A DNA stretch of 51,619 nt from Acidobacteriaceae bacterium (GCA_003170825.1 PMYL01000006.1:1-51619), one strand, 5' to 3'. Shown: positions 1 to 8,768, counted from the first letter of the stretch. The notes: a model not told the origin generated them from the letters alone. Numbers and translations: made by a program.

Positions 1-10
1 TGAATCCGCC

Positions 11-50
11 GTGCCCCATCCTTCGCGTACTTTGCGAAGGGTGGGTTACC
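11..50. repeat. Palindrome family A, copy 1
   Basis: This is an imperfect hairpin whose arms read GTGCCCCATCCTTCGC and GCGAAGGGTGGG. The same arms recur at 10123-10160, 10226-10270, 46572-46610 and, interrupted, at 37774-37853. All copies lie between genes. It is directly followed, near 51-90, by a degenerate relative of the family B palindrome seen at 37.6-37.8 kb. Confidence 0.75.
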
Positions 51-99
51 ACGAACCCCAGGCGAGCAAATAGCGAGCGACTGGCCCCACCGCAGGTGG

Positions 100-423
100 C
101 TAACGCGCGCTTTCAATCTGCCGTGAGATCCAACGACTCAAACTTACGCCCTCGACCGCCGCGCGCAAAACCGCCTTGCGGTGCAGTTCCGGCTCGGTGC
201 GCACCAGTATCTTGCCGTTGAAGGGGCGGTCGGGCTGCTGGCCTTGCTCGGCGCAAAGCTCCAGATAGCTGTCGATGCTCTCGCGGAAGGCGCGCTCCAG
301 TTCCGTGGCCGTTCTTCCCTCAAAATGAATCACATCCCGAAGCCCTGCCACCGTGCCGGAAAATGTCTTATCCTCCGGATCAAAATCGATGGGTCCGGCG
401 GCATAACCCTTGTATTCCATCAT
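100..423 (-). CDS. hicB: HicB-family antitoxin (first HicAB module)
   Basis: This 107-residue protein has the HicB architecture. An N-terminal degenerate RNase-H-like half (MEYKGYAAGPIDFDPEDKTF, then a segment around GLRDVIHFEG) is followed by a C-terminal ribbon-helix-helix-like segment (HRKAVLRAAVEGVSLSRWI). HicB antitoxins neutralise HicA mRNA interferases and repress their own operon. The start codon overlaps the stop of the upstream HicA gene in an ATGA arrangement at 420-423, which indicates translational coupling. A second Met directly follows the first, so the exact start may differ by one codon. The family assignment is strong; partner specificity is inferred from adjacency. Confidence 0.85.
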   Translation of the reverse strand: MMEYKGYAAGPIDFDPEDKTFSGTVAGLRDVIHFEGRTATELERAFRESIDSYLELCAEQGQQPDRPFNGKILVRTEPELHRKAVLRAAVEGVSLSRWISRQIESAR

Positions 424-674
424 GGTTTCACCCCCGCATTCATAAGAAACTGGCGAACGGCTTCTACCGCGCCTTTTTTGGTTTCGGGCCGAGGGTGCGG
501 ACGGTGAAAGACGGCGGTCACGCCGTTCAATCTTGCCGCGACCCTGCTTCCCGCGCGCTCCGTTACCTCGCCTCCCGAGGCGCGAATCAGCGATTCAATC
601 GCGGACCAGCGGATGTCCGCTTTGGTTGGACGGACGAAGAGGGCGTTCAACGTAGCCTGTTGCGCCTTGTTCAT
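420..674 (-). CDS. hicA: HicA-family mRNA interferase toxin (first module)
   Basis: This 84-residue protein is a small dsRBD-like HicA toxin that would cleave mRNA until bound by HicB. The family hallmarks are RWSAIESLIRASGGEV, a GSR turn, the FHRPHP segment with the expected His, and the ending FLMNAGVKP. I chose the ATG at 674, giving an N-terminus MNKAQQATL typical of this subgroup. An in-frame ATG at 708-710 would add 12 residues, but it lies almost on the predicted transcription start. The gene comes first in the hicA-hicB operon and overlaps hicB by 4 bp. Confidence 0.85.
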   Translation of the reverse strand: MNKAQQATLNALFVRPTKADIRWSAIESLIRASGGEVTERAGSRVAARLNGVTAVFHRPHPRPETKKGAVEAVRQFLMNAGVKP

Positions 675-717
675 TGCAAAGGAAACCTGACCTTTCCCGT
701 CCCAGCGCATCGAGAAA

Positions 718-738
718 ATGATAGCATATACCGCTATC
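718..738 (-). promoter_or_regulatory. Putative hicAB operator and -10 region
   Basis: A perfect inverted repeat (GATAGC, 7-nt spacer, GCTATC) lies at 720-738. It overlaps a minus-strand TATCAT hexamer (718-723 on the plus strand). The position just upstream of hicA fits an autoregulatory operator for the HicB ribbon-helix-helix domain. The function is inferred; only the palindrome is seen directly. No good -35 hexamer accompanies it. Confidence 0.45.
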
Positions 739-768
739 TCTCGACGGGAAAGGACTCGCGACTTCGGT

Positions 769-2034
769 TTACCGGGCTTTCTTTTTCCCCGGCTTGGCGG
801 ACTTGGGCTTCTCGCCTTCCAGGTGGCCCACGGGAATCGGCCCCAGGTCGGAGCCGGTGCGCTTGACCCGGGTGTCTTCCATCTCATAAGTAATGGTGCG
901 CGGAGAGACCGGGCGGGTGATGCCGGTGGCGGGATCGACGGTGAGATTCTGGCCGTTGGCGATCTGGAAGCTGAAGACGGGCGCGCCGCCGCCCGTCGCG
1001 GGCGTGACCCGCACCGGCAGATAGCCCTGGATGGGATGCAGCCGGAAGCCCGTCTCGTAGCGGTGGTGCTTGAGGCTCCAGGTAAAGACGCGCACCTGAT
1101 CAAAATCAAAAGGCAGTCCGGATTTGGGCGGCGAGAGCACGGCCACGTACTGCGGAACCTCGTGGTCCGGCGTCGCGGCCTCGGGGTCGAAGACCTTGTT
1201 GAGCACGTAGGCGCCCACGTACCGCTGGCCCTCGGCATATTGCCCAATCTCGTCGGGCACATCCACATCCAGGCGGCCTGCGAGCATCCATCCGGCGTGG
1301 CCCTGGCCGTCGCGGACCAGCCACCAGTCTTCCATGACGACCTGGGGCATGGTGACCGGGGGCATGACGACAGGCGGAGCCTCGGCCGGGCCATGAATTG
1401 GCGCAGCCTTAGGCGCGACCGGGCTCTTTGCTGCCTGGGAGGGTTTCGGCGCGGTCTGCGCGGGAGGCGCTCCGAAGCCTGGCGTGGCCACCTTGGGAAC
1501 CGAAGCGCGGGCCAGAAGCTGGACTTTGGCGTTGCCGGCCAAGAGATAAAAGCGCTCCGTCTCCCGGCCGGGGAGGATGTGCAGATAAAGGTCGTCGCGG
1601 AGGGCGCCGGTGGCAACCACCGTATCTTCCTTGTGCTGAATGGCAAGTTGGTTAAAGGCCTGGAAGGCGTTGCCGTCAATCACGGCCCGCTCTTCAATCC
1701 AGCCGATCTCGTTTTTTTCGGTCTTTACCTTGAGGAAGCGGCGGTCGTGTTCGAGCACTTCGAGCGGCTGGCCGTTGACCACCTCGGCCACGCGATTGGA
1801 GACGGCGGCTACCCGGTCATGGAGGTACATCTGACGGGCGGAGACGTAGACCATGTCGTGCTGCTCATGGTGAAACCGCCCGCATCCACAGGCGAACGCG
1901 AGAAAGCTCAGGGTCAGGAATGCACAGAGTACCGGCAACGTGGGCTTTTGAGCCCGGATGCGGGGGACGAAGGGGACGGAGGAGATTGGAGGTCGCGTGA
2001 ACACAGCCGGTGGCGTTCCACTTGAGGATAGCAC
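769..2034 (-). CDS. Envelope protein with SH3b-like domain, putative lipoprotein
   Basis: About 421 residues from a GTG start. A hydrophobic stretch ([19 protein letters not shown]) followed by cysteines resembles a signal peptide, possibly of lipoprotein type, though the lipobox is not canonical. Next comes an SH3b-like segment ([19 protein letters not shown] through [12 protein letters not shown]). A Pro/Ala-rich linker follows, then a second globular region rich in [19 protein letters not shown] SH3-like strands, and finally a lysine-rich tail ([14 protein letters not shown]). Bacterial SH3b domains often bind peptidoglycan, so an envelope role is likely. The start is uncertain: internal GTG/TTG codons nearer the hydrophobic segment are equally possible. 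Confidence 0.65.
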   Translation of the reverse strand: MLSSSGTPPAVFTRPPISSVPFVPRIRAQKPTLPVLCAFLTLSFLAFACGCGRFHHEQHDMVYVSARQMYLHDRVAAVSNRVAEVVNGQPLEVLEHDRRFLKVKTEKNEIGWIEERAVIDGNAFQAFNQLAIQHKEDTVVATGALRDDLYLHILPGRETERFYLLAGNAKVQLLARASVPKVATPGFGAPPAQTAPKPSQAAKSPVAPKAAPIHGPAEAPPVVMPPVTMPQVVMEDWWLVRDGQGHAGWMLAGRLDVDVPDEIGQYAEGQRYVGAYVLNKVFDPEAATPDHEVPQYVAVLSPPKSGLPFDFDQVRVFTWSLKHHRYETGFRLHPIQGYLPVRVTPATGGGAPVFSFQIANGQNLTVDPATGITRPVSPRTITYEMEDTRVKRTGSDLGPIPVGHLEGEKPKSAKPGKKKAR

Positions 2035-2041
2035 TGAACGG

Positions 2042-2167
2042 CAGTCGTCAGTGGTCAGAGTTCGGGGAACAGGGATCGGGATTAGACGTAGGTGGCTGGC
2101 TTCCTTGCTGGATTCTGATCTCCATCGGTCACTGACAACTGAAAACTGAACACTGACAACTGTTTTT
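2042..2167. repeat. Inverted CAGTTGTCAG-type element, copy D1
   Basis: The left arm contains GTCAGTGGTCAGAG and the right arm contains CACTGACAAC and ACTGACAACTG. The centre carries GGGGAACAGGGATCGGG (family E word). The organisation matches D2 at 11193-11326. The right arm abuts the stop codon of the beta-propeller gene at 2169. Confidence 0.7.
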
Positions 2168-2168
2168 C

Positions 2169-3383
2169 TTACGGCGCGGCAGCGACGGCGATAGCTTGGA
2201 CGGGATCGGTCCCGGTGGTGGCAGTGAGCACGGAGGTCAGTGTGCCGGAGCTCATGGTGTAGGCATCAAGATCGGAGTTGCCGCCTGAGGCCACCGCGAG
2301 CACGAAGTTGCCCTTGCTGTCCTCTGCCAAGCCAGACGGCTGAGTACCGGCCGCAATGGTACTGCCGGCCGCGATCGTGTAGGCGGGAGCGGCCGAGGTT
2401 CCGGTATTTGTCACCGTAAACCCGGCGATGTTGCCGGACGACGTTGTGCCCTGCCCGTTGCCTACATAGACATAATCACCGCCGGAGATGGGCAGAATGG
2501 AACTGGGAGCCAGTCCGCCGCTGGCGATGGGCGAGCCGGAGGCCTGGGTGAGCGAGGAGCTTCCCAGCGAACTGTAGTTGAGAGCACGCAACCCGCCAGA
2601 GTCGCCCGCGGGGCTGGCGAGGGTTTCGCCGATATAGAACAGCCGGGGAGTCGAACTGGGGTCCACAGCCACTGAAAGAGCAGAACCGCCGGTCGCCGCC
2701 GGATGAATCGTGGTGGCCGTGATTCCGGCCGGAAAGGGGGAGCTCGCGCTAAATGGGACGACGAGCGTGCCGCCCGTGCCCAGGGCTACAAAGACATTTT
2801 TGTTATCCGGCGAAAAGGCCAACTGATGCACGGCGGCGTTTGTGATTGAAAAAGACACCGATTCCACCTTGGCGCCGCTGTAAACGCCGGTGGAAGTAAT
2901 GGGAATCGCGTCTAGTGTCACTCCGCTGATACTCAGGAAGGCATCGACCAGCCAGCCACCTGTCGAGTCCACCTGCATGGCTGCGGCTGGATCCTGAGAG
3001 ACAGCCTGCGCGTTGTTTCCCAGGGTGAGCACACCGCCCGAGCCGACGGTGTAAAGGTAAATACCAGGGGCAACCGTACTCACGTATAAAAAGCCGCCGG
3101 GGCTGGGAGCGATGGCAATAGCATTTGGCGCGGCGGCGAGAGTATAGGGGCTGCCAGTGACCGCGGCCAGTGCGCCGGAGGCGATGGAGTAGCCGGCAAT
3201 CTGCATGGTTGCGTAGTTCAGCACATAGAAGTTGCCGCTGGACAGCGTTGAGGGTGTTGTGGTCGTGGTAGTGCCCGGCGCTTGCCAGAAATCTCCGCAA
3301 CCAGCCAGAAAACCAACGCCTGCAAAACCAACCAGGAGCGGCGCAGCCGCCAGCAACAACCGTGCCCATTTTCCGATTTTCAT
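2169..3383 (-). CDS. Beta-propeller lipoprotein (lactonase-like YVTN fold)
   Basis: 404 residues from the ATG at 3383, which has a strong ribosome-binding site (AAGGAG, 5 nt before the ATG). The N-terminus is a lipoprotein signal ([15 protein letters not shown], then LAGC as a perfect lipobox). A Thr/Ser-rich linker follows. The rest consists of repeated beta-blade segments such as [32 protein letters not shown] and [12 protein letters not shown], characteristic of 7-bladed lactonase/YVTN-type propellers. No catalytic set can be assigned, so a structural or binding role in the envelope is as likely as enzymatic activity. The upstream in-frame ATG at 3407 lacks a comparable ribosome-binding site. 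Confidence 0.8.
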   Translation of the reverse strand: MKIGKWARLLLAAAPLLVGFAGVGFLAGCGDFWQAPGTTTTTTPSTLSSGNFYVLNYATMQIAGYSIASGALAAVTGSPYTLAAAPNAIAIAPSPGGFLYVSTVAPGIYLYTVGSGGVLTLGNNAQAVSQDPAAAMQVDSTGGWLVDAFLSISGVTLDAIPITSTGVYSGAKVESVSFSITNAAVHQLAFSPDNKNVFVALGTGGTLVVPFSASSPFPAGITATTIHPAATGGSALSVAVDPSSTPRLFYIGETLASPAGDSGGLRALNYSSLGSSSLTQASGSPIASGGLAPSSILPISGGDYVYVGNGQGTTSSGNIAGFTVTNTGTSAAPAYTIAAGSTIAAGTQPSGLAEDSKGNFVLAVASGGNSDLDAYTMSSGTLTSVLTATTGTDPVQAIAVAAAP

Positions 3384-3624
3384 TGCCGCTCCTTCATTGG
3401 CGCTCACCGGGCAAAGCCGCTCTCCGGGTTCCGATCTAAAGGGTACCGCTTCAGCGTGCGCCGTGTCTCTTCACTGTTATTGGACGCGCGCGGGCGTCCA
3501 GCGGCCTAAACGTAGAGACGCGCGCGACGGGAATTCGCTCAGTGCGACGCTGGCTGGCGCGGACTTCGTGCTCAGAGATATACACAGGCTCAGGTGCTCA
3601 AAAGGATGACGCACCCCCGGCGCC

Positions 3625-4065
3625 TCAGTTGGGACGGCCGCCGGAGGCGGAGCGTCGGCGGAAGCGCTCGTCCACGGACTGCCGGCCCTGAAAGCCTTGC
3701 TCGACGGTGTGCCAGTGATCGATGGCCGGCTCGCCCATGCGCCAGCAGAGCAGCACAACCTGGTCGTCGAGGCGGCAGGGAAAATCGAGCAGCCCGGCTT
3801 CAAGGTCTTTCACCTGCACGCCGATGGAGTCGATCTCGGCGATGCTCTCCCGCACGCGCAGCAGGTGGCTCTCCATCTCCGCGCGGAGCTTGATCACCTT
3901 GCCCACGTCCACCTTCATGCCGCCGGAGAGATAAATGCGCCGGGCCAGTTCGGTGAGGCCGGACTCGACCTCTTCCGCGGACTGCTTGCCTTCGATCGCG
4001 CGCTTGAGCAGCGATTCGACCACCGGGAGCAGAGACTGCGCTTCTTCGAGAGTGAAGGTCTTCAT
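3625..4065 (-). CDS. DUF2203 family protein
   Basis: 146 residues beginning MKTFTLEEAQSLLPVVESLL, the typical N-terminus of DUF2203 proteins. The body is largely helical and charged (ELARRIYLSGGMKVDVGKV, ESIAEIDSIGVQVKDLEAG). The C-terminal half has the family pattern LLDFPCRLDDQVVLLCW and GEPAIDHWHTVEQGFQGR. The family's molecular function is unknown. I chose the ATG at 4065 because upstream in-frame sequence is not conserved in type and reads like non-coding DNA. The last 10-12 residues (ERFRRRSASGGRPN) are an unremarkable basic tail. Confidence 0.85.
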   Translation of the reverse strand: MKTFTLEEAQSLLPVVESLLKRAIEGKQSAEEVESGLTELARRIYLSGGMKVDVGKVIKLRAEMESHLLRVRESIAEIDSIGVQVKDLEAGLLDFPCRLDDQVVLLCWRMGEPAIDHWHTVEQGFQGRQSVDERFRRRSASGGRPN

Positions 4066-4114
4066 GGAGAGATGCCTTTGGCTTATAGGATACGACAAAA
4101 GCGGGGAACAGGGA

Positions 4115-4642
4115 TTAGAGAACAGGATTGAGGTTATCAACGTCGATCTGTAAATCCAGTGCGTCAAGCTGGGGGGCTCCATTAGAAATCGGACTGATTG
4201 ACATATTCAAAACGGTCACACGTATCTCCAGCCCCAATCTTTTGACGGATATTGTTCTGCTTTTCCCGAATGCGGTGTTCTCCGCACCCTGCTCAAAATC
4301 CGCTGCCTGGAACATGTAACTCTGTAGACCATGCCAAATGCCCACTGGGGCAAGAAGATTTGAATTCTTTCTCTGATCGCTTGGATACCGGAGCACGAGA
4401 TCGAGTCCCTCCACTTGGTGTCCGACATAGAAGTCCGGTTCGAGCGAAAGGACGTAAATCGTTCGTCCGTCCCTCGATTTGAGTGGGACAGACCACGTTC
4501 TCTCAGTTGATTGCGCTGAGAAAGCTGCTTTCGTGTGAAAGGAGACGATCTTTGGCTTCGTTGCCGCATTGGAGGTCAAACCCAGGACTTCCGCCAAGAA
4601 AAAAGTGAAAATGAATCGCCAAAAACGTTTTCTGGCAAACAT
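4115..4642 (-). CDS. Hypothetical secreted protein
   Basis: 175 residues from the ATG at 4642, which is preceded by GGAGG with a 6-nt spacing. The N-terminus (MFARKRFWRFIFTFFLAEVL, then GLTSNAATK) is a classical signal peptide with a likely cleavage site after SNAA. The mature part is beta-rich (RTWSVPLKSRDGRTIYVLSL, EGLDLVLRYPSDQRK) and has no motif I recognise. It sits between the nadA and DUF2203 genes on the same strand. A periplasmic or secreted location is the only supported statement. Base composition is somewhat less GC-rich than the neighbours. Confidence 0.6.
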   Translation of the reverse strand: MFARKRFWRFIFTFFLAEVLGLTSNAATKPKIVSFHTKAAFSAQSTERTWSVPLKSRDGRTIYVLSLEPDFYVGHQVEGLDLVLRYPSDQRKNSNLLAPVGIWHGLQSYMFQAADFEQGAENTAFGKSRTISVKRLGLEIRVTVLNMSISPISNGAPQLDALDLQIDVDNLNPVL

Positions 4643-4702
4643 CGCAAACCTCCATAGGACTGCATGCACCGAAAGTTTAATCCTGACCGCTGCCCCCTGT
4701 CC

Positions 4703-5851
4703 TCACCCAACTTCCAGCATCCGGTCCAGCGCAACTTTAGCCCAGTGCTTGACGCCGGGACGGACCTGGATGCGGTTGACGACGCGGCCCTCGACCAGGT
4801 TTTCCAGAACCCAGGCCAGGTGATGCGGGCTGATGCGGTACATGGTGGTGCACAGGCAGCCAGTGTTGTCGAGAGTGATGACGCGCTTGTTCTCGCCTGC
4901 AAAGCGGCGGGCCATGCGGTTGACGAGGTGAATTTCAGTGCCGACGGCGAACATTGTGCCCGCGGGAGCCTGCTCGACAAGGGCGATCAGCTGCTCGGTG
5001 GAACCGAGGGCGTCGGCCTTCTGGCAGACCTCCCAGCGGCACTCGGGGTGAACGATAACCTGGATGCCGGGGTACCTGGCGCGCACCTGATCGACGTGGC
5101 TGGGCAGAAAACGTTGATGGACAGCGCAGTGTCCCTTCCACAAGAGGACGCGGCTTGCGGCCAGATGGGCCAGGCTCTGGCCTCCGGGGGTTTGGCCGCT
5201 CTGGAGCGCCCAAGGGTTCCAGACGGTCATTTCGTCCAGGGGAATGCCCATGGCATGGCCCGTGTTGCGGCCCAGGTGCTGGTCGGGCAGGAAGAGGATG
5301 CGCTTACCGCGAGCGTATGCCCACTCGAAGGCGGCGCGAGCGTTCGACGAGGTGCAGACTAGGCCGCCGTGCTCGCCGCAGAAGGCCTTGATGGCGGCGG
5401 TGGAGTTCATGTAGGTCAGTGGAACCGTCTCGTCCGCAAGGCCCAGCCGCTCAAGCGCTTCCCAGCAGGCTTCCACTTGGGAGACTTCGGCCATATCGGC
5501 CATGGAGCAGCCGGCGTTGAGGTCGGGCAGGATGACCTGCTGGCCCACGTGGCCGAGCACGTCGGCGCTCTCGGCCATGAAGTGGACGCCGCAGAAAACA
5601 ATGTACTTCGCGCCGGTTTCGGCGGCGATTCTGCAGAGCTTGTAGCTGTCGCCGGTAAAGTCGGCGAAGCGGATTACTTCGTCGCGCTGATAGTGGTGGC
5701 CGAGCAGCAGGGTGGTCGCGCCGAGTTTGGCGCGTGCCGCCGCTATGCGCGCGTCCATGGAATGGTCGGGAAGCGCCAGGTAATCTTCAAGACTGCAACT
5801 GCTGGCAGTCACCTCAGCGACCGCCATAGGATCGTCAAGAACCAGGTTCAC
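4703..5851 (-). CDS. nadA: Quinolinate synthase NadA
   Basis: 382 residues, the long NadA form. The enzyme is a 4Fe-4S protein that condenses iminoaspartate with dihydroxyacetone phosphate to give quinolinate in NAD biosynthesis. Diagnostic segments are LLGHHYQRDEVIRFADFTGD, YIVFCGVHFMAESAD, LPDLNAGCSMAD, VHPECRWEVCQKAD and DNTGCLCTTMYRISPHHL. The cluster-binding cysteines lie in the FCGVHF, PEC and GCLC segments. The start is a GTG at 5851 with an AAGGCGG ribosome-binding site; an in-frame ATG at 5827 lacks one. Its partner nadB is at 12.2-13.9 kb rather than adjacent, and no nadC is in the window. Confidence 0.97.
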   Translation of the reverse strand: MNLVLDDPMAVAEVTASSCSLEDYLALPDHSMDARIAAARAKLGATTLLLGHHYQRDEVIRFADFTGDSYKLCRIAAETGAKYIVFCGVHFMAESADVLGHVGQQVILPDLNAGCSMADMAEVSQVEACWEALERLGLADETVPLTYMNSTAAIKAFCGEHGGLVCTSSNARAAFEWAYARGKRILFLPDQHLGRNTGHAMGIPLDEMTVWNPWALQSGQTPGGQSLAHLAASRVLLWKGHCAVHQRFLPSHVDQVRARYPGIQVIVHPECRWEVCQKADALGSTEQLIALVEQAPAGTMFAVGTEIHLVNRMARRFAGENKRVITLDNTGCLCTTMYRISPHHLAWVLENLVEGRVVNRIQVRPGVKHWAKVALDRMLEVG

Positions 5852-6133
5852 TGTATTCCGCCTTCAGTCCAGCTCGCCCTCGATATTTCTGGCGGGGCAG
5901 CGGACGGGGATGTTGAAAGCTAACGCGGCTTGCAGTGGATGCACTGGCGTTCCTGAAAGTTTGCCGGCGCTGAGGCCGATCGCTCCAGAAAAGCCCCCAA
6001 CCACGGGGTTGTTGCAAGCCATTTCACAAATGGATGCGGCCCGTAGCCGGCGGATTCGAGGAAAATCCAGCCCGGTAAAAGCCGCTTCCACTGCTTTCTA
6101 GTGTAACAAAGCATTCATAAATTGCCCAGATGC
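5852..6133. other. Gene-free region upstream of nadA
   Basis: Together with the hairpin at 6134-6185 this gap spans about 340 bp. Short open frames of 60-75 codons exist on both strands, but none has a recognisable motif or a good ribosome-binding site. I see no repeat copies here. The nadA promoter probably lies in this segment, but I could not pick convincing -35/-10 hexamers. Confidence 0.5.
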
Positions 6134-6185
6134 GCAAAAAGAGAGGGGCAAACGCCCAGCGTTATCTGCCCGGCGCCGGCCCCTC
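6134..6185 (-). terminator. Rho-independent terminator after the suf operon
   Basis: Reading the minus strand, GAGGGGC (6179-6185 side) pairs with GCCCCTC (6143-6149 side), with additional inner pairing, and is followed directly by TCTTTTTG. It lies just beyond the stop codon of the DUF2892 gene, as expected for the end of the sufS-sufU-DUF2892 transcript. Confidence 0.65.
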
Positions 6186-6193
6186 AACCGGCA

Positions 6194-6397
6194 TCATTTG
6201 AAGGCATTTCCCGGTTTGATTCCAAGGATTTTGAAGACGAACGCCATCGGGCAGAAGCCGGTGATCCCCGATTGAAAGAGCATGATGCCCACCCAGGCGG
6301 TGAGCAGCAGCCACCACGGCGAAACAAAATGACCCAGCGCCAGGCTGACGAGAACCATGGTCCCGGCAAAGGTAAGAACAGATCGGTCGAGATTCAT
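6194..6397 (-). CDS. DUF2892 / YgaP-type small membrane protein
   Basis: 67 residues: MNLDRSVLTFAGTMVLVSLA begins the first membrane helix. A second helix (WWLLLTAWVGIMLFQSG) and the family signature TGFCPMAFVFKILG follow. In YgaP this domain anchors a rhodanese; here it stands alone. Such stand-alone copies are common, and their function is unknown. The start overlaps the sufU stop by ATGA and has an AAAGGAG ribosome-binding site inside sufU. The gene is therefore translationally coupled to iron-sulfur assembly genes. The Cys in GFCPM is the conserved family residue. Confidence 0.85.
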   Translation of the reverse strand: MNLDRSVLTFAGTMVLVSLALGHFVSPWWLLLTAWVGIMLFQSGITGFCPMAFVFKILGIKPGNAFK

Positions 6398-6846
6398 TGT
6401 TGGCTCCTTTCATTTTCAAGCGCCGCCAGCATTGTCTTCCATGCCAGCGTCGCGCATCGAACCCGCACCGGATAGGCGCGCACACCGGACAGAACCGTCA
6501 GCCGCTCCGCTTCGGCCTCCATGCTGTCGATAGCTTCCTCCGCGCCTCCGGCAGCCAGGGCATGAAAGCGCTGAAAGAGCATCTTCGCCTGGGCGGGCGT
6601 CTTGCCCACCAGCAGTTCGGTCATCAGCGAGGCCGAAGCCGTCGCCACAACGCAGCTTCTTCCGTCAAAGGCGGCCTCGCGAATCACATCGCCCTGGTCG
6701 ATCCGCAGCGAAACCGAGACATCATCCCCACAGGATGGATTTTCACTTTTCGCAAAGTGGCTGCAACCAGCGATCGCCCGCCGGTTGCGTGGATGGCGGC
6801 CGTGATCTAGGACGGCTTTCGGATAAAGTTCGACAGAATCGCTCAT
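6394..6846 (-). CDS. sufU: SufU / NifU-like Fe-S assembly protein
   Basis: 150 residues from the ATG at 6846. SufU accepts persulfide sulfur from SufS in a zinc-dependent transfer and belongs to the IscU fold. The three conserved metal/sulfur cysteines are visible in NPSCGDD, DGRSCVVATASASLMTE and VRVRCATLAWK, together with the Asp of CGD. The leading segment MSDSVELYPKAVLDHGRHPR is typical. The start codon overlaps the sufS stop by 4 bp (ATGA) and the gene's own stop overlaps the DUF2892 start in the same way. The whole cluster is one coupled unit. Confidence 0.95.
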   Translation of the reverse strand: MSDSVELYPKAVLDHGRHPRNRRAIAGCSHFAKSENPSCGDDVSVSLRIDQGDVIREAAFDGRSCVVATASASLMTELLVGKTPAQAKMLFQRFHALAAGGAEEAIDSMEAEAERLTVLSGVRAYPVRVRCATLAWKTMLAALENERSQQ

Positions 6847-8174
6847 TGGAGAAACATCACCTCCACCTCTTCCAACGCTTCGGCCAGCGCATCCACCTCG
6901 GCGGTCGTGTTGTACAGGCCAAAGGAGGCACGCACCGTGGCCGGAAGGCCCAGCCGCGCCATCAGCGGCTGTGCGCAATGGTGGCCTGCGCGCACCGCCA
7001 CGCCGCGGCTGTCCAGTATCTGCGCAATGTCGTGGGGATGAACGCCTTCCATCACGAAAGAGAGGACCGAGGCTTTTTTGGCCGCCGTGCCAACGATCGT
7101 CAGCGGTGCAATCGCGGAGAGCCGCTCGGTGGCGTAGGCCAGTAGGCCTGCCTCATGCGCGCCGATGCGGTCGAGGCCAAGCGCGGTGACGTAGTCGATT
7201 GCCGCGCCCAGCGCGACCGCCTGCGCAATGGGCGGCGTACCAGCCTCGAATTTGGCCGGCAGCGGAGCGTAGGTGGTTCTCTCGAAGCTGACACTGGCGA
7301 TCATGTCTCCGCCGCCTTGATAAGGCGGCATCGCTTCCAGCAGTTCCTCTTTGCCATACAGCACGCCAATGCCCGTAGGCCCATACAGCTTGTGGCCGCT
7401 GAAGACCAAAAAATCGCAATCTAGCGATTGCACGTCGATCTTCGCGTGCGCCACCGACTGCGCCGCATCGATCAGCACCCTGGCCCCGGCCTGGTGCGCG
7501 GCGCGGATCATCTCCGCAATCGGCAGCACGGTGCCTAGCACATTGGAAACGTGCGCGAAAGCCGCCAGGCGGGTGCGCGAGCCCAGCAGCCGAATGAAAT
7601 CCTCAAGTGGCACTTCACCGGCGTCGTTGACCGGAGCCGCCTTCAGCACAATGCCCTTTTTATCGCGCAGAAGCTGCCAGGGCACGATATTTGAATGGTG
7701 TTCGAGGCCGGTGACAAGCACCTCGTCGCCTTCGTTGAGGAATGCTTCTCCGAAGCTGGCGGCCACCAGGTTAATCGCCTCGGTGGCGCCGCGCGTGAAG
7801 ATGATCTCATGCTCCTGCCGCGCGTTGAGCAACTCCCTTACCGCGCGCCGCGCCTGATCGTAGCGCTCGGTTGCCCGTTGGCTCAGGTAGTAAAGTCCGC
7901 GATGGATGTTGGCGTAATCTTGGGCATAGAACGCGTGTTCGGCCTCAATCACCTGGAAGGGCTTTTGCGCGGAGGCGGCGGAGTCCAGGTAAACTAGCGG
8001 ACGGCTGTGCACCTGGCGGCTCAGAATCGGGAAATCGGCGCGAATGGCTTCAACGTCATAGAAGCCTGCATGGTCTCCGCATCGATCCGGAGGATGACAG
8101 ACGGTGACGGTATTTCCGCTGCCGATGCCTTGGAGAGCGCCCGGTCTTTCGATTTGGTGGTAGACAGCTTTCAT
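6843..8174 (-). CDS. sufS: Cysteine desulfurase SufS
   Basis: 443 residues; a PLP-dependent class V aminotransferase that takes sulfur from cysteine for Fe-S cluster assembly. Visible landmarks: the PLP lysine in FSGHKLYGPTG, VTGLEHHSNIVPWQ, LIDAAQSVAHAKIDV, and the catalytic cysteine in VRAGHHCAQPLM. The usual SufS sequence begins at FYDVEAIRADFPIL. The ATG at 8174 gives an atypical leader of about 37 residues, but no closer ATG or GTG exists in frame, so this start is retained with caution. It is first of the sufS-sufU-DUF2892 operon, about 47 bp downstream of a small membrane protein gene. Confidence 0.95.
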   Translation of the reverse strand: MKAVYHQIERPGALQGIGSGNTVTVCHPPDRCGDHAGFYDVEAIRADFPILSRQVHSRPLVYLDSAASAQKPFQVIEAEHAFYAQDYANIHRGLYYLSQRATERYDQARRAVRELLNARQEHEIIFTRGATEAINLVAASFGEAFLNEGDEVLVTGLEHHSNIVPWQLLRDKKGIVLKAAPVNDAGEVPLEDFIRLLGSRTRLAAFAHVSNVLGTVLPIAEMIRAAHQAGARVLIDAAQSVAHAKIDVQSLDCDFLVFSGHKLYGPTGIGVLYGKEELLEAMPPYQGGGDMIASVSFERTTYAPLPAKFEAGTPPIAQAVALGAAIDYVTALGLDRIGAHEAGLLAYATERLSAIAPLTIVGTAAKKASVLSFVMEGVHPHDIAQILDSRGVAVRAGHHCAQPLMARLGLPATVRASFGLYNTTAEVDALAEALEEVEVMFLQ

Positions 8175-8221
8175 CGGTCTCTCCACACGGCGCAGGCCAT
8201 TTTCTAACGCGAATTCCGGGC

Positions 8222-8590
8222 TTATCTCGTTGCGGCTTGCGCGGCAGCGGGGGACGGCTGCTTGAAGACTTTGGTTGTGAAGAACTCGATCATCAATCCG
8301 AAAAGGCCATTGACAAAGAAATTTATTACGGGTAGCGGACCCGGTCCCAGAATCATGAAGAAGTAGTAGGAGAAGATCGACCCGACCGCCATCCCCATCA
8401 CGATGCCATTCCAGGCCCAATGCACCTTCAGCCCGGAGATGCCGACGGCAAAGCCCATCACCGCCCTGTTGAGCAGAACCCACAGCAAGTTAACCGCTGA
8501 AAATGTGAGAATGCCGGCCATAAAACTGCCGGTGGCGCAGATTGCGCCGGCAACCAGGCCAAAGAATATGGCTACTACGATCCGCTTCAT
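8222..8590 (-). CDS. Hypothetical four-helix membrane protein
   Basis: 122 residues from the ATG at 8590. Four hydrophobic helices are evident: VVAIFFGLVAGAICATGSF, ILTFSAVNLLWVLL, an amphipathic GIVMGMAVGSIFSYYFF segment, and VINFFVNGLFGLMIEFF. The protein ends with a short soluble tail rich in Ala. It lies 47 bp upstream of sufS on the same strand and could be co-transcribed. I do not recognise the family and assign no function. Confidence 0.65.
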   Translation of the reverse strand: MKRIVVAIFFGLVAGAICATGSFMAGILTFSAVNLLWVLLNRAVMGFAVGISGLKVHWAWNGIVMGMAVGSIFSYYFFMILGPGPLPVINFFVNGLFGLMIEFFTTKVFKQPSPAAAQAATR

Positions 8591-8768
8591 TGATTCCCCA
8601 TTCCGAGCAGGGCAGAATTGCACTCCCACTCCGATCAGATTTACGGAAAGCCGTGTTGATTTGTTCCCCAAATTTTTCGGAGCTTTTCTGCGAACACGAT
8701 GGATGAGGGATGGAAACGGCGCGGGCAAACGTTGTGAGGGCTATGCGCGGCAGGTATCATGAATCTTC

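Noticed and set aside
420..1679. A 419-codon minus-strand frame running through hicA and into the SH3b-protein gene
   Set aside because: Only its last 84 codons (hicA) carry family motifs; the rest is the out-of-frame shadow of the SH3b-domain gene.
5864..6091. A 75-codon minus-strand frame upstream of nadA
   Set aside because: No recognised motif, no ribosome-binding site and overlapping alternatives in other frames; treated as non-coding.
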